Below are positions 1 to 11,719 of a stretch of 64,000 bases of DNA, piece after piece. Each line of letters starts with the position of its first letter. Position 1 is the stretch's first letter. The notes under the pieces were generated by a model. It had not been told where the DNA came from. It did not search any database and worked only from the letters and a program-made list of their open reading frames with translations. Source of the stretch: Icerya purchasi (Eukaryota; Arthropoda; Insecta; Hemiptera; Monophlebidae); contig CM077115.1 of the NCBI GenBank assembly GCA_039619475.1, forward strand, positions 145,952,274 to 146,016,273. Direction: 5' to 3'. Both the position numbers and the translations under genes were made by a program.

Positions 1-1556
1 CATGTACTAAATTTCTTGGGCTAACCTTTGACAGTAAATTATCTTGGACTCTTCACTATCTAGGACTTAAAAAAGACTTAATGAAAACCCTCAATATAAT
101 TAAAACTATTAATAAGCCCAAATACGATCCATCCAGAAAATTACTAATGCAATTATATAGATCTCTCATTCGGAGTAAAATCGAAGATGGATATCCAGCT
201 CTCAATAACGTATCCGACAAAACCTTGGCCATCATAAAACCAATACAAAACGCAGCCATACGAATGTGTATTGGAGCTTTACCATCCTCACCAATAGATA
301 GTATTTTCTGCGAAGCAGCTGAACTTCCCTCACAATTTAGGAAAAATTTGATCACAAACAGGTTCCTCCTATCTGCTGTAACTAACCCAACAAATCCAAT
401 ACAAAACTTGATAAATTCGTACATTAAAAACCCTTCGCGGCAGGCTGAAAAACCAATCACCAATTTTCTGTCTTTTCTAAAAAATAATGAGCTCAATTTT
501 TCAAACCTGAACCAAGAATATACAAAATTTCCATTCTGGTTATTACAATCCCCAGACATAGATTTTTCTTTAATAAACTACAATAAATCCGAAGTCCCTC
601 ACCATATATAATTAAAAATCGTTATCATGAAAAAAGTTACTAATTTTTCTAATTATGTACCCATGCTTTACAGATGGGTCAAAAATCGGAAATCAATATA
701 CTGGATATGCGTTTTCTATCAATGGAGAGGTTAAAAACTTCAAACTTCATAAATGCTCTTCCAGCTATACAGGCGAATTAATAGCAATTTTTCACTGTTC
801 GAAAAGCATAAAAACGAAAGAAAAAAGCAAAAATTATCTAATCCAAAGCGACTCAGTAAGCTCACTAACATTCATCCTGCGAACATTTTGTCAACTGACA
901 AATTTGTCCAAGATATTCACCAACAACTAAACAAGTTAAAATCTCGAAACATTAATATCAAATTAATGTATATACCCAGTCATATCGGAATCTAGGGAAA
1001 TGAAATAGTAGATAACCTGGCCAAAACCGCCTCTACACCCTCTCATGCAACCTCCACCCCAGTCGCAGACATCAAACATTTACTAAATCAAACCGAAATA
1101 TCAAATTGGCAAACATCATGGAACACAAAATCCCATAACAAATTATTTCAACACAAAAAATCCGTACAACCTTGGAAAAACCTCTCCCAACTAAATCGTC
1201 AAGAAGATTTAATAATCACCAGGCTTAGAATTGGACATACGAAACTCACCCATAATTACCTCTTCCAAAAAGTCGATAAACCCCCTTGTCAGTTCTGCAA
1301 CTCCACCCCCATCACAGTCAAACACCTTCTTTACGAATTAACATTAATCAAATGCGTCTAGAACTAAAAATACCTTTAAATAATACAACCATCCCTGACA
1401 ACCAAGACGAAATTAAAAAAATTCTTACCCTGATTAGAAAACTAAACTTAACAACCAGCATTTAAAATACCTACCTGACACACTGGGTGTAATAATCACA
1501 GCAATTAAAAACACCCAGTATAAAAATAATAATAATAAAAAAAAAAAAAAAAAAAA
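1..1556 (+). mobile_element. I/R1-group LINE, 3' part (RT end, RNase H, zinc-knuckle tail), decayed
   Basis: The 5' side is cut by the window edge. At 81-611 the sequence reads as the post-catalytic thumb region of a LINE reverse transcriptase (YRSLIRSKIEDGYPAL, IQNAAIRMCIGAL). At 655 onward an RNase H starts with the catalytic-type CFTDGSKIG, followed by the S-Y-T-GELIAI segment and the IQSDS segment. The frame then changes (from +1 to 0 between about 840 and 900) and continues with YIPSHIGI, an in-frame TAG at about 993, then GNEIVDNLAKTA. After it come RLRIGHTKLTHNYL and a CQFC...H motif, the usual C-terminal zinc-knuckle region of I/R1-type elements. It ends in an (AAT)n plus poly-A tail at about 1525-1556. 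The frameshift and stop mean it cannot make a full protein. Clade beyond I/R1 is uncertain. Confidence 0.85.
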
Positions 1557-1580
1557 TCGCTGAACTATAATACAAAAATA

Positions 1581-1667
1581 CTTGAATGATAATTTTTAAA
1601 AGGAAGTTACTGAGCTATGATTTTGTAGCATAGCTCAGTAACTTCTTTTTAATAATTATCATTCAAG
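1581..1667. repeat. Near-perfect 39-bp hairpin
   Basis: Arms 1581-1619 and 1629-1667 are reverse complements with about two mismatches over 39 bp, around a 9-nt loop. It sits 25 bp past the poly-A tail of the preceding LINE. It could be the end pair of a tiny MITE, a snap-back insertion or a pre-miRNA-like hairpin. No protein is encoded. Confidence 0.75.
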
Positions 1668-2590
1668 CCAAATCCGTTTTTTCTTGCGCATTTAAAAGAT
1701 GTCCATTTTTCCAAGGAAATATTTGTTTGATTTGGTTATAGTTTATTAAGAAATTGAGTTGTTTTTTAAATAAATACTGCGAATATTATAAATGAAAGCC
1801 TTTTGTGGGAAAAAAAAAGTTTCATTCATTATTCCTTCTCGGATACTTACCGGAAGTCTCATTATTCGAACCTTATCCACGCGTTATCGATTTTTTTAAG
1901 TTTGCCCCGGTGGAAAACAAATACGGTGACTGTTTCACCATCGATGAAATTTTCCTTTTTACACGTGTGTCTCTTTCAGTCAATGTTTTTGTTAAAATTG
2001 AGCGAGTTTTCGATAATAATAATAGCGCGGTTTGGGAGCAGTTACGAATTACTACTACTTTTGCGCCACGATGTTGTTTAAAAGTCAACGAGCTCCATAT
2101 TATTTCGGATAAAAAAATTGACTTTGGCGGGAAATAAATTGTTTCGGAGTACATTTTTACGCTTTTATTTTTATAAGTTGTGCGAAAATGATTGCAAATA
2201 AACTCCTACTCGTTTGTGCAACAAGAATTGGATACTCCAAAAAATTGCAAACATCACGCTTCGACAAGCAAAAAATTCTACGCTGCAATTTCCCATTCCT
2301 GTGTAAATGATGTCATCTGAGATTTTAATATCGGATACTTACGCTTTCATCTTTCTTATAATTATCCGGTTTTTTCTCTTTAGTTTCCTTTCTTCTCCAT
2401 CATCTCGATTAATCGTCTACGCTATTTTAACCTTTCGCCCTCGTTTTCTTCTTAGCATCCTTTTCCATCCGAATGAAGTAGTTGTTTTTAACTGTTTCTT
2501 CTCGAAAGTCGCTCCTATATTCAATCGATTTCTCCGTCTACCATTTCTACATTCGGGTTTTCTTCGTATTAGTCTGACAGAATCAGAACA
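1668..2590. other. Intergenic, nothing recognised
   Basis: Reading frames of 90-110 residues overlap on both strands at 1800-2150 and 2300-2610, but none shows a recognisable domain. The composition is AT-rich with T-rich runs. I see no RNA gene. Confidence 0.5.
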
Positions 2591-3369
2591 CAGTGTAAAA
2601 CCTCGCTAATTCGGAACTTGTATAATTCGAACTGACAAAAAAAATAAACTTTTTTTTTTTTTTTCAAATGCTGCCGTGATTACTTGTGTAAGCGAAATTG
2701 AAGAAGACGAGTACATAAATATTTTACAAAACGCTGATGAAGAATGAAGCAGAAGTACCACGGGACTAGTTAAATATGGTAATGAAGATGAATTTGACTA
2801 GTACCCTGTCCAGACGGAAGAAGAAGTAGCGGCTATCGTAAATGAACGTTTAATTGGGGATGTGCAACAAGATTCTTCGGATAGATACAACTGCGAAGAA
2901 ATCCAAGTGAAGAGTCTGTAAAACTAACTGATGCTAAAAATCACGTGTGGATTCATTACTAAGGTTGTGTGTAATACAAACAGTGTGAATTTAATAAATA
3001 GTTCTTTTCGTGTTAAACGAAATGAAACAGCACATTGTGTGTGTGTGTGTCAAAAGAAATCCATAAACAATACTCTCATAAAAAAAATTTTCAGAATGAA
3101 AAGGTATCTCGTAAATAACATACGTATGTAAATAGTGTATGTAATACGGTACTGTAATTAGTGTTTTTAAAGAATGTGTAATCTGTATAGTAAATTAGTA
3201 CACGTAGTATACATGTTGTAGTCAATTTTTATTAAAATTAAACGCGTAGAGTAATTAAAATTTCACCGTCCAAAATTCTCTTCTCTCTCTTCATGATCTA
3301 AAATTTCGGGCTCCGCGCAGCTGCCAATCAAGAATATTTAATTTTCTTATTAATTCCTCATTTCCTCTT

Positions 3370-4388
3370 CATTCCTTAATATTTACTGATGGTTCCAAGA
3401 GTTTAAGTAGATGCTTCCTTTTTTTTCCCAGCAAGTAATTCCGCTCAATTCTTCAGGCTGCCGCCGTTTTGCTCCATCTTCTCCGCGGAACTTTATGTCA
3501 TTCTTCAAGCAGTTATATTTATTTCCTCAACTCGATCCTCCGATAGATACCTAATTATTTCGGACTCCAAAAGTGCTCTTCAAGCCATATCTTCTCCGTT
3601 TCCCTCATAATATTCCCTTGACTTAATTGTTTCCCGTATTCTTCTTCGAGTCCCGACCGTTCTCGATCGTAGGTGGCCTTATTAAAAAAATCTTTCGTAT
3701 GCAAGGTGGACTAATTGTTCGGTATTCATCGTTTTCCGTATACGTTCTCTTATCTGTAGTCCTTCTCTTTCCCATTCCATTTCCATCGATCTGTTTTGGG
3801 TTCCAAGTCATGCGGGTATTGATGGTAACAAGACGGTGGATTCCTTAGCACGCTCAGTGTTGTTACACTTTCCACATTTTGTTAAAAAGACTCCTGGTCA
3901 CAACATGCTTCCCCTCTTCAAAATAATACACGTCAGACTCTTTTCTAGTCCTAACGCATTTTACCTTTCTATTTAGCCTAGACCCCCTTCCTGTTCTCGG
4001 TTCTATCATTTTCCTACCCCCTTAAACGTTTTTTCATCATCGCTATCTGCCGTCTACGATTCAATCATAGTATTACTACCATCCTCACGGTATCGTTTTG
4101 CTCTTTCCCTATCCCCTTATTGTCCGTTGCACTCTGACGATTGTTCTTTTTCGTTTGTGATCCTGACCACGTGCTGTTTGAATGTTCCAGTCTTTCCTCC
4201 GAACGTAATATCCTGTACGTTTAATTATTAAAGCTGAATTTTCCTACTCCATATAATGCTTTCTATATCTTAGCTTTGCTGTCATCCAATTTGTCATCGA
4301 TTACTGACCGGATTAAAATTTAATCTCTAATCTAATCCAATTGTGCTGATTGGCCAAGCCCAAAAAAAAAAAAAAAAAAAAAAAAAAA
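3370..4388 (+). mobile_element. I-group LINE remnant (RNase H and C-terminal region)
   Basis: From 3379 the sequence reads IFTDGSKS, the start of RNase H. A segment with SDSKSALQAI follows near 3555-3590, then WVPSHAGIDGN and DSLARSV near 3795-3860, and a decayed RLRFNHS region with a C-D-HVLFEC zinc-knuckle-like motif at 4130-4200. Frames are disrupted several times. A 27-nt poly-A run at about 4362-4388 marks its 3' end, directly against the next LINE. The same VPSH-GIDGN / DSLARS signature occurs in the minus-strand fragment at 44630-45090, so both probably belong to one family. Confidence 0.75.
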
Positions 4389-4394
4389 TTAAAA

Positions 4395-7300
4395 TTTTTC
4401 ATTTTTATACTTTTTATTGCCCCCCTGGGGGTACTTTAGTACTCTCTGGGGCCCGGAGCTCTAACCGGGAAGGGGCGCGTCCACAGGTAGTGGATAGTGG
4501 AAGGGCCTATAGATATATAGGTTAGCTGCGAATAACCAATAAGCAGTCGCGAACTAAGAGCGGCTACCGGCAGAAAGTCTCAGGCAGACGATTCCAGTAG
4601 TGACAGGGCAATGAGTTATGAGGGAGTAGAGGGAAAGCTGTAGGAGCTAACCATAAAACTCTACAAAGTCCCAAGGATTAACTCACCCTCGGCAAGTTGA
4701 GACCGCCGTAAAGGTCTCTGGCTACTTACCTAGTAGCAGACTGGTGGAGGGCAGCAGTAACCATCAGTACCAACGGCGGGCGGAAACCATACGGGTTAGA
4801 ACGGCTGTGGATTGGATTATTGTATGCAAGTAGGAGAATCTACAGAAGGATACAATACTGCGATACGGAAGGCAAGGATAAACCACCGTATTAATACTCT
4901 CAGGTAAACCTATCATGACAAGTCCAATACAAAATATGTTAACCGGGATCAAAGATGATAACTCAGTCGATGATGTCGGCAGGGGAAGCGGAAGAAAGCA
5001 GAGGGCTTCCGAGGTCTACCGTATGCGAAACCCCTCACTTAGGATAGGCACATGGAATGTTCGAACAATGTTAGCAGTCGGTAAGTTAGCCAATATCAGA
5101 AGAGAAATGATATGTTACAAAATGCAGTTACTGGGAATAGCAGAGACAAGATGGAAAGATGAAGGCGATTTTGTGTATGAAGGATATCGTGTAATACACA
5201 CTTTAATCCGAAAATGGGCATAATGGTGTTGCGCTCATAATGAACAATACACTAAGTAATGCACTAATAAATGCTGAAAGCATAGGGAGCAGAATAATTA
5301 TAGCACGATATTGTACCAAACCGGTAAACACTACAATAATCCAATGTTACATGCCTACTTCAGCAGAAGATGAGGACAAAGTGGAAGAAATCTATAGACA
5401 ATTAGAAGATCAACTACAGAAAATGAAAGCTGATGAAAACGTGATAATAATGGGAGACTGGAATGCCAGCGTAGGACAAGGAAAAGAAGGCAATACAGTG
5501 GGGCCGTTTGGACTGGGCGTAAGAAATAACAGAGGACAAAGATTGGTAGATTTCTGCAACCAAGAGGATTTAGTAATAACTAATACATGGTTTATGACCC
5601 CGTTGAGAAGGCGATACACTTGGAAAGCACCAGGTGATAGACTGAGGATGCAGATAGATTATGTAATGGTAAAGAGAAGATTCCGAAATCAAGTAAAGAA
5701 AGCTATGGCATATCCGGGCGCAGACGGGGACACAGATCATAATTTAGTGAAAATAGAAACTGAACTACGTTTTAGGAAACAGCGTAAGTGCAACCAAAAT
5801 AAGAAATGGAACACGGAGAAACTAGATAAAACAGAAGTAAAACAGAAGTTCAGTAAACAAATAGCGGAAGGATTGGAAGAATGGAAGCCGTCGTATGGAA
5901 TAGAAGAATGCTGGAAACAAATAAAAAGAACAGTTACAACTGCAGCAACTTCGGTACTGGGTTACTTACAACGCAGGAAAAAGAAGCCTTGGATAACGCA
6001 GGAGATCCTGGAGTTAATGGATGTGAAAGGGCAATATAAAAGTGCTGTTGACGTGAAAGGCAAAGAAAAATACAGGTGCCTAAAAAACAGCATTACAAGT
6101 AAATGTCGAAAAGAAAAGGAAAAGTGGTGGAAAGAACAATGTGATGAACTAGACGACCTATGCAAGCAGCACAAAACAAAATTACTGTATAAAAAGATTA
6201 AATGCATCGATAAAAGGAGGAACACAGTGGGCCACCCTTTTATAAAACGACAAGATGGTACCAACACAGAAACAATTGATGAACAAAGAGAAATCTGGCG
6301 GCAATACATAAAAGAACTATACAGTATAAAAGACAAAATGAGGATACAAACTGATCAAAACGATAAAGAAGAGTGGGAAGGTACACCACTTCGCGATGAA
6401 GTTGAGAAACTGCCATAAAGACAATGCACCGGAATAAAGCACCAGGAATAGACAACTTGCAAGCAGAATTAATTATTATCGGTGGAACAGAGCTGCATAA
6501 TAAATTGTATGATTTAGTATGTAAAATCTTCAGAGAAGAAAATTGGCCGGAAGATATGGTAACATCGGTGCTAGTGCCAATTCCCAAAAAAGTGCGCGCG
6601 AAAGGTTGTGAAGAATATAGAACGATCAGCTTAGTTGCACACGCATCGAAAATCCTATTACAAATTATAAAAAATAGAATGAGAAGGTATATAGAACAGT
6701 ACATCGATGGTGCGCAGTATGGTTTTAGAAAGGGATTATCAACAAGAGATGCGATTGCAGCGGTAAGAATCATGGGAGAAAGAATAACGGATTTAAACGG
6801 TAAAATATATGTATGCTACGTGGACTATGTCAAAGCATTTGATAGAGTAGAATGGAATCAGCTATTTAAGACACTGAAAGTGGTAAATATACCGGATAAA
6901 CTTATAGCATTAATACAAAAGTTATACGAGGACCAAAGGGCGACGGTTAAATGGAGGAATAAATTGTCTAAAACAACAGAAATTCCCGAAGGAGTGCGAC
7001 AAGGATGTCCATTATCACCAGCGCTATTCAATATCTACTCCGAGTTCATAACAAGCGAAGCATTAGAAGAAGTGCAGGAAGGAGTAAAAACTGGTGGGCG
7101 ATATATAAAAATTATAAAGTTCGCGGACGACCAAGTATTGCTTGCAGACAGCCAAGATGGACTGTCAAAAATGGTACAAACATTAAGCTGTGTAGCAAGA
7201 AAATACGGAATGGAAATAAATATTGAAAAAACAAAAGTAATGCGCATCAACAAAACGCCAGTGGAAATGAATATATCAATTAATGGTCAAAAGATAGAAC

Positions 7301-7912
7301 AAGTGGAGTCCTTCAAATACTTAGGACACATCATAACGGAGAATGTATATTACAGCAAAGAAATCCGGCGGAGGATTGCAATGGCAAAAGTGGCGTTCAT
7401 GAGAAAAAGGCAGGTGATTACACAGAATACGCTCCCTATTGAATTGCGGAAACGTATAGTTAAGTCATATGTATGGGCAGTGGCACTGTACGCTGCAGAA
7501 ACATGGACGCTAAATAAGAAAGATATACAGAAAATTGAAGCTTTTGAAACATGGTGCTGGCGACGCATGTTGAAAATCTCATGGGTCGATAAAATATCAA
7601 ATGCGGAAGTTTTTAGTCGAGCACAAGAAAATAGGTCACTCTTGAATACGATCAGGAAAACAAGGCTGAAATGGATAGGTCACGTATTAAGACATAATAG
7701 CCTACTGAAAGACATCATAGAAGGAAAAATACCGATGCGCAGACCAAGAGGAAGACCAAGGCAGACGCTGATAGATACAATCAAGAAGGAAACAAACATT
7801 AAGACATACGCAGAATTGAAAAGGCGAACAGCGGATAGGAATAGGTGGAGGACTTGGACGATAGGGGCGAACCAGTCAAACGACTGAAATACCAATTGAT
7901 GATTGATGATGA
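4395..7912 (+). mobile_element. RTE/BovB-like LINE, almost full length
   Basis: A GC-richer 5' leader (about 4420-4914) is followed by an AP-endonuclease and reverse-transcriptase reading frame ending at 7887. The element ends in TGATGATTGATGATGA-type short repeats (about 7897-7912) instead of poly-A, as is usual for RTE-clade LINEs. It lies between the poly-A of the older I-group remnant and the right part of the Tigger relic, which makes it the youngest of the nested set. The conserved C-terminal block with FETWCWRRMLKISWVDKI, WIGHVLRH, GRPRQT and DRNRWRTW is characteristic of BovB-like/RTE proteins. Confidence 0.88.
4915..7887 (+). pseudogene. RTE-type endonuclease/reverse transcriptase, two frameshifts
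   Basis: The product would be a polyprotein that nicks target DNA and copies LINE RNA at the nick. The endonuclease is recognisable by GTWNVRT (about 5047), ETRW (about 5140), GDWNAS (about 5454), the IDYV segment (about 5655) and TDHNLVKIE (about 5733). The reverse transcriptase (6424-7887) shows NKAPGIDN, the QYGFRKG block, YVDYVKAFDRV, GVRQGCPLSPALF and FADDQVLLA. FADDQ replaces the commoner YADD context but keeps both catalytic aspartates. One frame break lies near 5212-5230 (the EGHNGVALIMN stretch continues in another frame). A second lies near 6415, before AIKTMHRNKAPG. Otherwise the long frames are intact, so inactivation is recent. The leader start at 4915 is the first ATG in the endonuclease frame. 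Confidence 0.88.
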
Positions 7913-8047
7913 CTTTTTATTGATTACACTGACTTAAATTATTACATACACACTTATTGAGATTTATCTAAATTAAAAGTACACGATATATTTCGTAAAA
8001 GAGTTCGAATTACATGTGATTTTAGAAGTGTTCCGTAATATGGAATT

Positions 8048-8104
8048 TTCGCTAATTCGCACCGACACTGTGGTCCGCATTAGGTCGAATTAGCGGAATT
8101 TTAC
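8048..8104. repeat. Small inverted repeat at the right end of the Tigger relic
   Basis: TTCGCTAATTCG near 8048-8060 is the reverse complement of CGAATTAGCGG-type sequence at 8085-8097, so the right terminus can fold back on itself. The left terminus shares the same CGCTAATTCG core, so this may be a duplicated subterminal transposase-binding site. Confidence 0.5.
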
Positions 8105-8924
8105 TATATTTACAAAACGATCGTCTGTTTTTATTGCATTTTTCGGAAAATCCCGCTGCTTGTTGTCCTCTAGGGGAAGAAGAGAAAAAACTTATTTCTC
8201 TTGCTTTTCATCATAATCATGAATTTGTATACGACCACTATAGGGTGATCAGATAATATAGAAAAGTTGACTGAAATAAACACACACACACATTGAAATT
8301 TTGCAAACTTTTTTGAAACTATTACGTAACTAATATCTTTTGCAGGTCGCTTAATGATTAATTTTATGAGAAATTCATTATTTAAAACCAGGCAAAGGAG
8401 AGGGATTGAACTTAATGACGTCGCCGAGAACAACGGTTTTCGCATATCTGTTTTCACACCTCCTTCCGTGAATAATTTCCACCGCTACCATTAAAACGCA
8501 TATTTAACTATTTATTCCACTCTCAGCTTTATAGATGACGCCGACCACATTTTAACTGGAAGGCTCCGGCATCACTTCTGCATGTTCCTCTTTCTACTTT
8601 TCGCTTTTAGTGTAATTAGTCTCCAGCACGTTACTGTATGTGCCTTTTATTCTCTCCTTACCTTTTCCTTTAGTTATTCTAAGATCTCGAGTCCTTTTCA
8701 TCACATCCGATGCCACCTTTTCTTTGACAAGCTACCAAAATAAAGATATAAGAACATGTGTATATTGTACGATTATATAGAGTAATATTATTACATGTGA
8801 CATTAGACATTAAGTGTTTTGTTATTTTTTAACTGTGTAATAAAATTTTCGGTTAACAATTGTGTTCATTTCTTTAATTTTAAAATGAGTTGTATGAACT
8901 TTATTAGGCGATTTATGGAGGTGA
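8105..8924. other. Intergenic, nothing recognised
   Basis: AT-rich sequence with a short CA run at 8280-8291. A 95-codon minus-strand frame (8170-8457) has no recognisable domain and no signs of coding. Confidence 0.45.
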
Positions 8925-11340
8925 TGCTACTTCTAATTAAACTGTTCTGTTCGTAGTGAAAATTTGGTGTTTTCCGTCTAAAATGGGCGTGTTTATATAA
9001 TAAAAATTGGACCATTTTAGCTGGAAATGGGGTATTTTTCAACAGAAAATGTCGAGAAGAAAAACAGAAATGGATAGAGACTAAATGTAAAGATATTGAA
9101 AAAAAATTCGAGGAAAACAAAATAGAAGAAGCGTATAGGGAAATAAATAAAATAATCCGAAAACGAAAAATAACAACAGGTAATGTCATAAATGATAAAA
9201 AGGGAAAAATGCTAATAACGGAAGAAGAAATATGTAGAAGATGGAAAGAACATATTGAAGATCTATATAAAGGAGAGAAAAATATACAAGAAATAAAAAC
9301 AAACGATTACAGAGAGGGAAGAGACGAAAAAGGACCTGGAATAATGAGAGAAGAATTTGATCTGGCATTGAAAGAGCTGACAAATAAAAAGGCGCCAGGC
9401 ATAGATAACATACCAGCCGATTTATTAAAAATGACTGATGAAGGAACTCCGGAAGAATTATACGAGTTAATAAAAACATGTTATGAGCAAGGTTGCCACA
9501 AGATTTCAAAATCAATGCAGTGTTAACAATACCTAAAAAATTACATACAAGAGATTGCTCAAAATATAGGATAATAAACTTAATACCGCATACCTTAAAA
9601 ATAATAATAAAAATTATAATGAAAAGAATAAGGAATAAAATAGAAAAAACGTTAAGTAGAAACCAATATGGATTCAGAAGGGAAAAGGTAACCCGAGAGG
9701 TTATATCGGCATTAAGGCTAATTATAGAAAAAAAAAAATCGAACTAAGGGAAGAACTATACATAGCTTTTGTAGATATAGAAAAAGCTTTTGATCATGTA
9801 ACACGGAGAACATTATTCTCAAAATTCGAAGAAATAGGAATAGACCACAATGATAGAAAAATTATATGGGGAATTATATAAGGATCAAAAGATGGAAATA
9901 AGAATCGGAGAGTACAGTAAAAAGGCAAAAATACAAAGAGGAGTAAGACAGGGGGATGTCCGTTATCGCCTATGCTTTTTAATTTAATAATAGAAGAACC
10001 AATTACAACGATGAAAGAAAAGACTAAAGTTAGAGTGAAAATAAACGGAGAAGAAATACACTGCTTAAGATTCGCGGACGAATTAATAGCTGAAAGTGAA
10101 GAGCAACTGCAACAGCAATTACTAACATTACAAAAAGGCTTGGAACAATTAAATTTAAAAATAAATAAAGGAAAAACAGAAATATTGCTAGCTAGTATTA
10201 ATGAAAATAAGCCACAGATAAAGTTAGGCAAATAAATATTAGAACAAGTAAAACATTTTAGATACTTGGGAAGTATTATAACACAAGAAGGAAGAAGTGC
10301 TATAGAAGTAAGAACAAGAATAGCAATTGCCAAACAAACTTTCATGAAAAAGAGAGAATTATTCAACAAAAAAGGTCAAACTAGGTACAAGGAAAAGATT
10401 AATGAAGACTTACATATGGAGTGTGTTGTTATATGGTTCGGAAACATGGGTATTAACAAAGATTCTTAAAACCCGATTTGAGGCCTTTGAAATGTGGGGA
10501 TGGCGCCGCATTTTAAATATTTCATGGACGCAGAAGAAAAAAAATAAAGAAATAATGGAAATGATAGAAGAAGAAAGGAAGCTGACAAAAAATTTTGGAA
10601 CAAAGAAGAGACAGATTTTTGAGACACATACTGCGCCACAACACCTTCATAACGACAATAATAGAAGGGAAACTAGAGGGGAAGAGGAAACGAGGCAGAC
10701 CTCGACCTAAATGGATAGAACAGACAAAAATCAAACTGAAAATGGATTATAATAATATTAAGAGCACAGTACAAGACAGAAAAAAAATGGAAAAGGATAA
10801 TAGGTTAAGCTACAAGACAAGAGCAAGGCTCTTAAAAAGAAGAAGAAGAAGAAGAAGAAGAAGGGGTATTTTACGTTAAAATTGCTGTTTTGTACCTGAA
10901 ATAGGGACATTTTTGTGTAAAATATCCCTTTCTCCTCTAAAATTTGATGTTTTTCCCAATATGATGTACGAAAATGATATAATTTTGGTTTAAATTGAGC
11001 ATTTCTTTCCGCGCGTTTGTCTCAATCCCTATTTGTGGTGTTTGCTGGCATACTGTAAAAATTTACAGTTCTTATATTCTAACGGTTGTGTATTGTAGTA
11101 CAATGATCGAGATGAGTTATTGAAGTGGTGGTGTTGCTTGGTTCAGAAGACGTATATATTATAGAATTCCTAATTATGTCCTACCAAATAATGAAAATTC
11201 GAGTAAAGGATGTCTGTCCATCAAAACAAGTGGTAGTACTTGCTTGGTAATTAAATTGGTCATTGCGTTCATTGCAAGGCGGTTATAATATGACTAGTTC
11301 AGATTAGTTCTTATACGTGTTTATACCACAGCAGACATGA
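8925..11340 (+). repeat. Decayed relative of the palindrome's inner repeat, interrupted by a LINE
   Basis: Segment 8990-9039 (GGGCG...ATAATAAAAATTGG...TTTTAG-TGGAAATGGGGTATTTT) aligns by eye with 54718-54775 of the left palindrome arm. After the LINE, 10863-10960 resumes the same alignment (GGTATTTTAC...GCTGTTTTG-ACCT...AAAATTTGATGTTTTT) with 54766-54850. Segment 11240-11300 (TTGGTCATTGCGTTCATTGC, then AAGGCGGTTATAATATG) matches 54358-54395, and the diverged second copy of that block in the right arm. Order and orientation are conserved, so this is an old single-arm copy of the palindrome's inner segment. Confidence 0.65.
9040..10862 (+). mobile_element. RTE-like LINE, heavily decayed
   Basis: It opens with coding-like REEKQKWIETKCKDIEKKF at about 9052 and continues through EEICRRWKEHIEDLYKG. 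The reverse transcriptase has NKKAPGIDNIPADLL, TIPKK, NQYGFRR, a degraded AFDHV block, GVRQG followed by a one-base insertion, and RFADEL in place of the FADD motif. The C-terminal part has FEMWGWRRILNISWTQKK and KRGRPRPKWIEQ, and a final (AGA)n tract at 10838-10862 that is probably its 3' tail. GGGGTATTTT occurs at 9029-9038 and again at 10863-10872, a candidate 10-bp target duplication. At least six frame breaks are visible, so it is older than the 4395-7912 copy and belongs to a different subfamily. Confidence 0.8.
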
Positions 11341-11719
11341 GTGCCTCGTCAACATTCTTAGCAGTTGTATGTCAACAACAATTTACTTTTTTTTTTTCTA
11401 ATTTAATCTACATTAAACAATGGTGTTACGGGAACTACACCAAATGTGCCACAAAGGTTGGTAACTTGAGGTAAATACTTTATTACGGAAGAAAGTTTAT
11501 ATATGCACATACATGGTCACGTACGCACACGCGTTTTTTTTTGTTTTTTTTTTCATTGTACCGACAGCAGCCTGCCGTAAACAATGGAGATATAAGAAAA
11601 GAAGGAAAGGGAGGAAAATATTGGGGAAAAGTGAAATGAATAAGAAAAGAAAAATGGTAACGAATCTGGCAGTTCCAACAAATTGACTGATTCAGGTCTT
11701 CAAAAAGAAAGTGATCTAT
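11341..11719. other. Intergenic, nothing recognised
   Basis: It holds T-rich runs (11388-11398, 11536-11553) and no recognisable coding or RNA feature. Confidence 0.4.

Larger units (their letters stand above)
2591..8104 (+). mobile_element. Pogo/Tigger-like DNA transposon relic, split by two later LINEs
   Basis: The left end at 2591 (CAGTGTAAAACCTCGCTAAT) is matched in inverted orientation by 8084-8104, which reads TAGTAAAATTCCGCTAATTC on the opposite strand. The shared core CGCTAATTCG is typical of pogo/Tigger termini. Just inside the left end, 2665-2960 encodes a broken acidic tract (EIEEDEYINILQNADEE, TEEEVAAIVNERLIGDV) that resembles the C-terminal tail of Tigger/jerky transposases. No DDE core remains here. 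The interior is occupied by two LINE insertions. A TA target duplication is not clear on the left. The family call is an inference from the ends. Confidence 0.5.

Noticed and set aside
1805..2609. Frames of 90-110 codons as possible host exons
   Set aside because: They overlap on both strands, are low in complexity and show no recognisable domain or convincing splice context.
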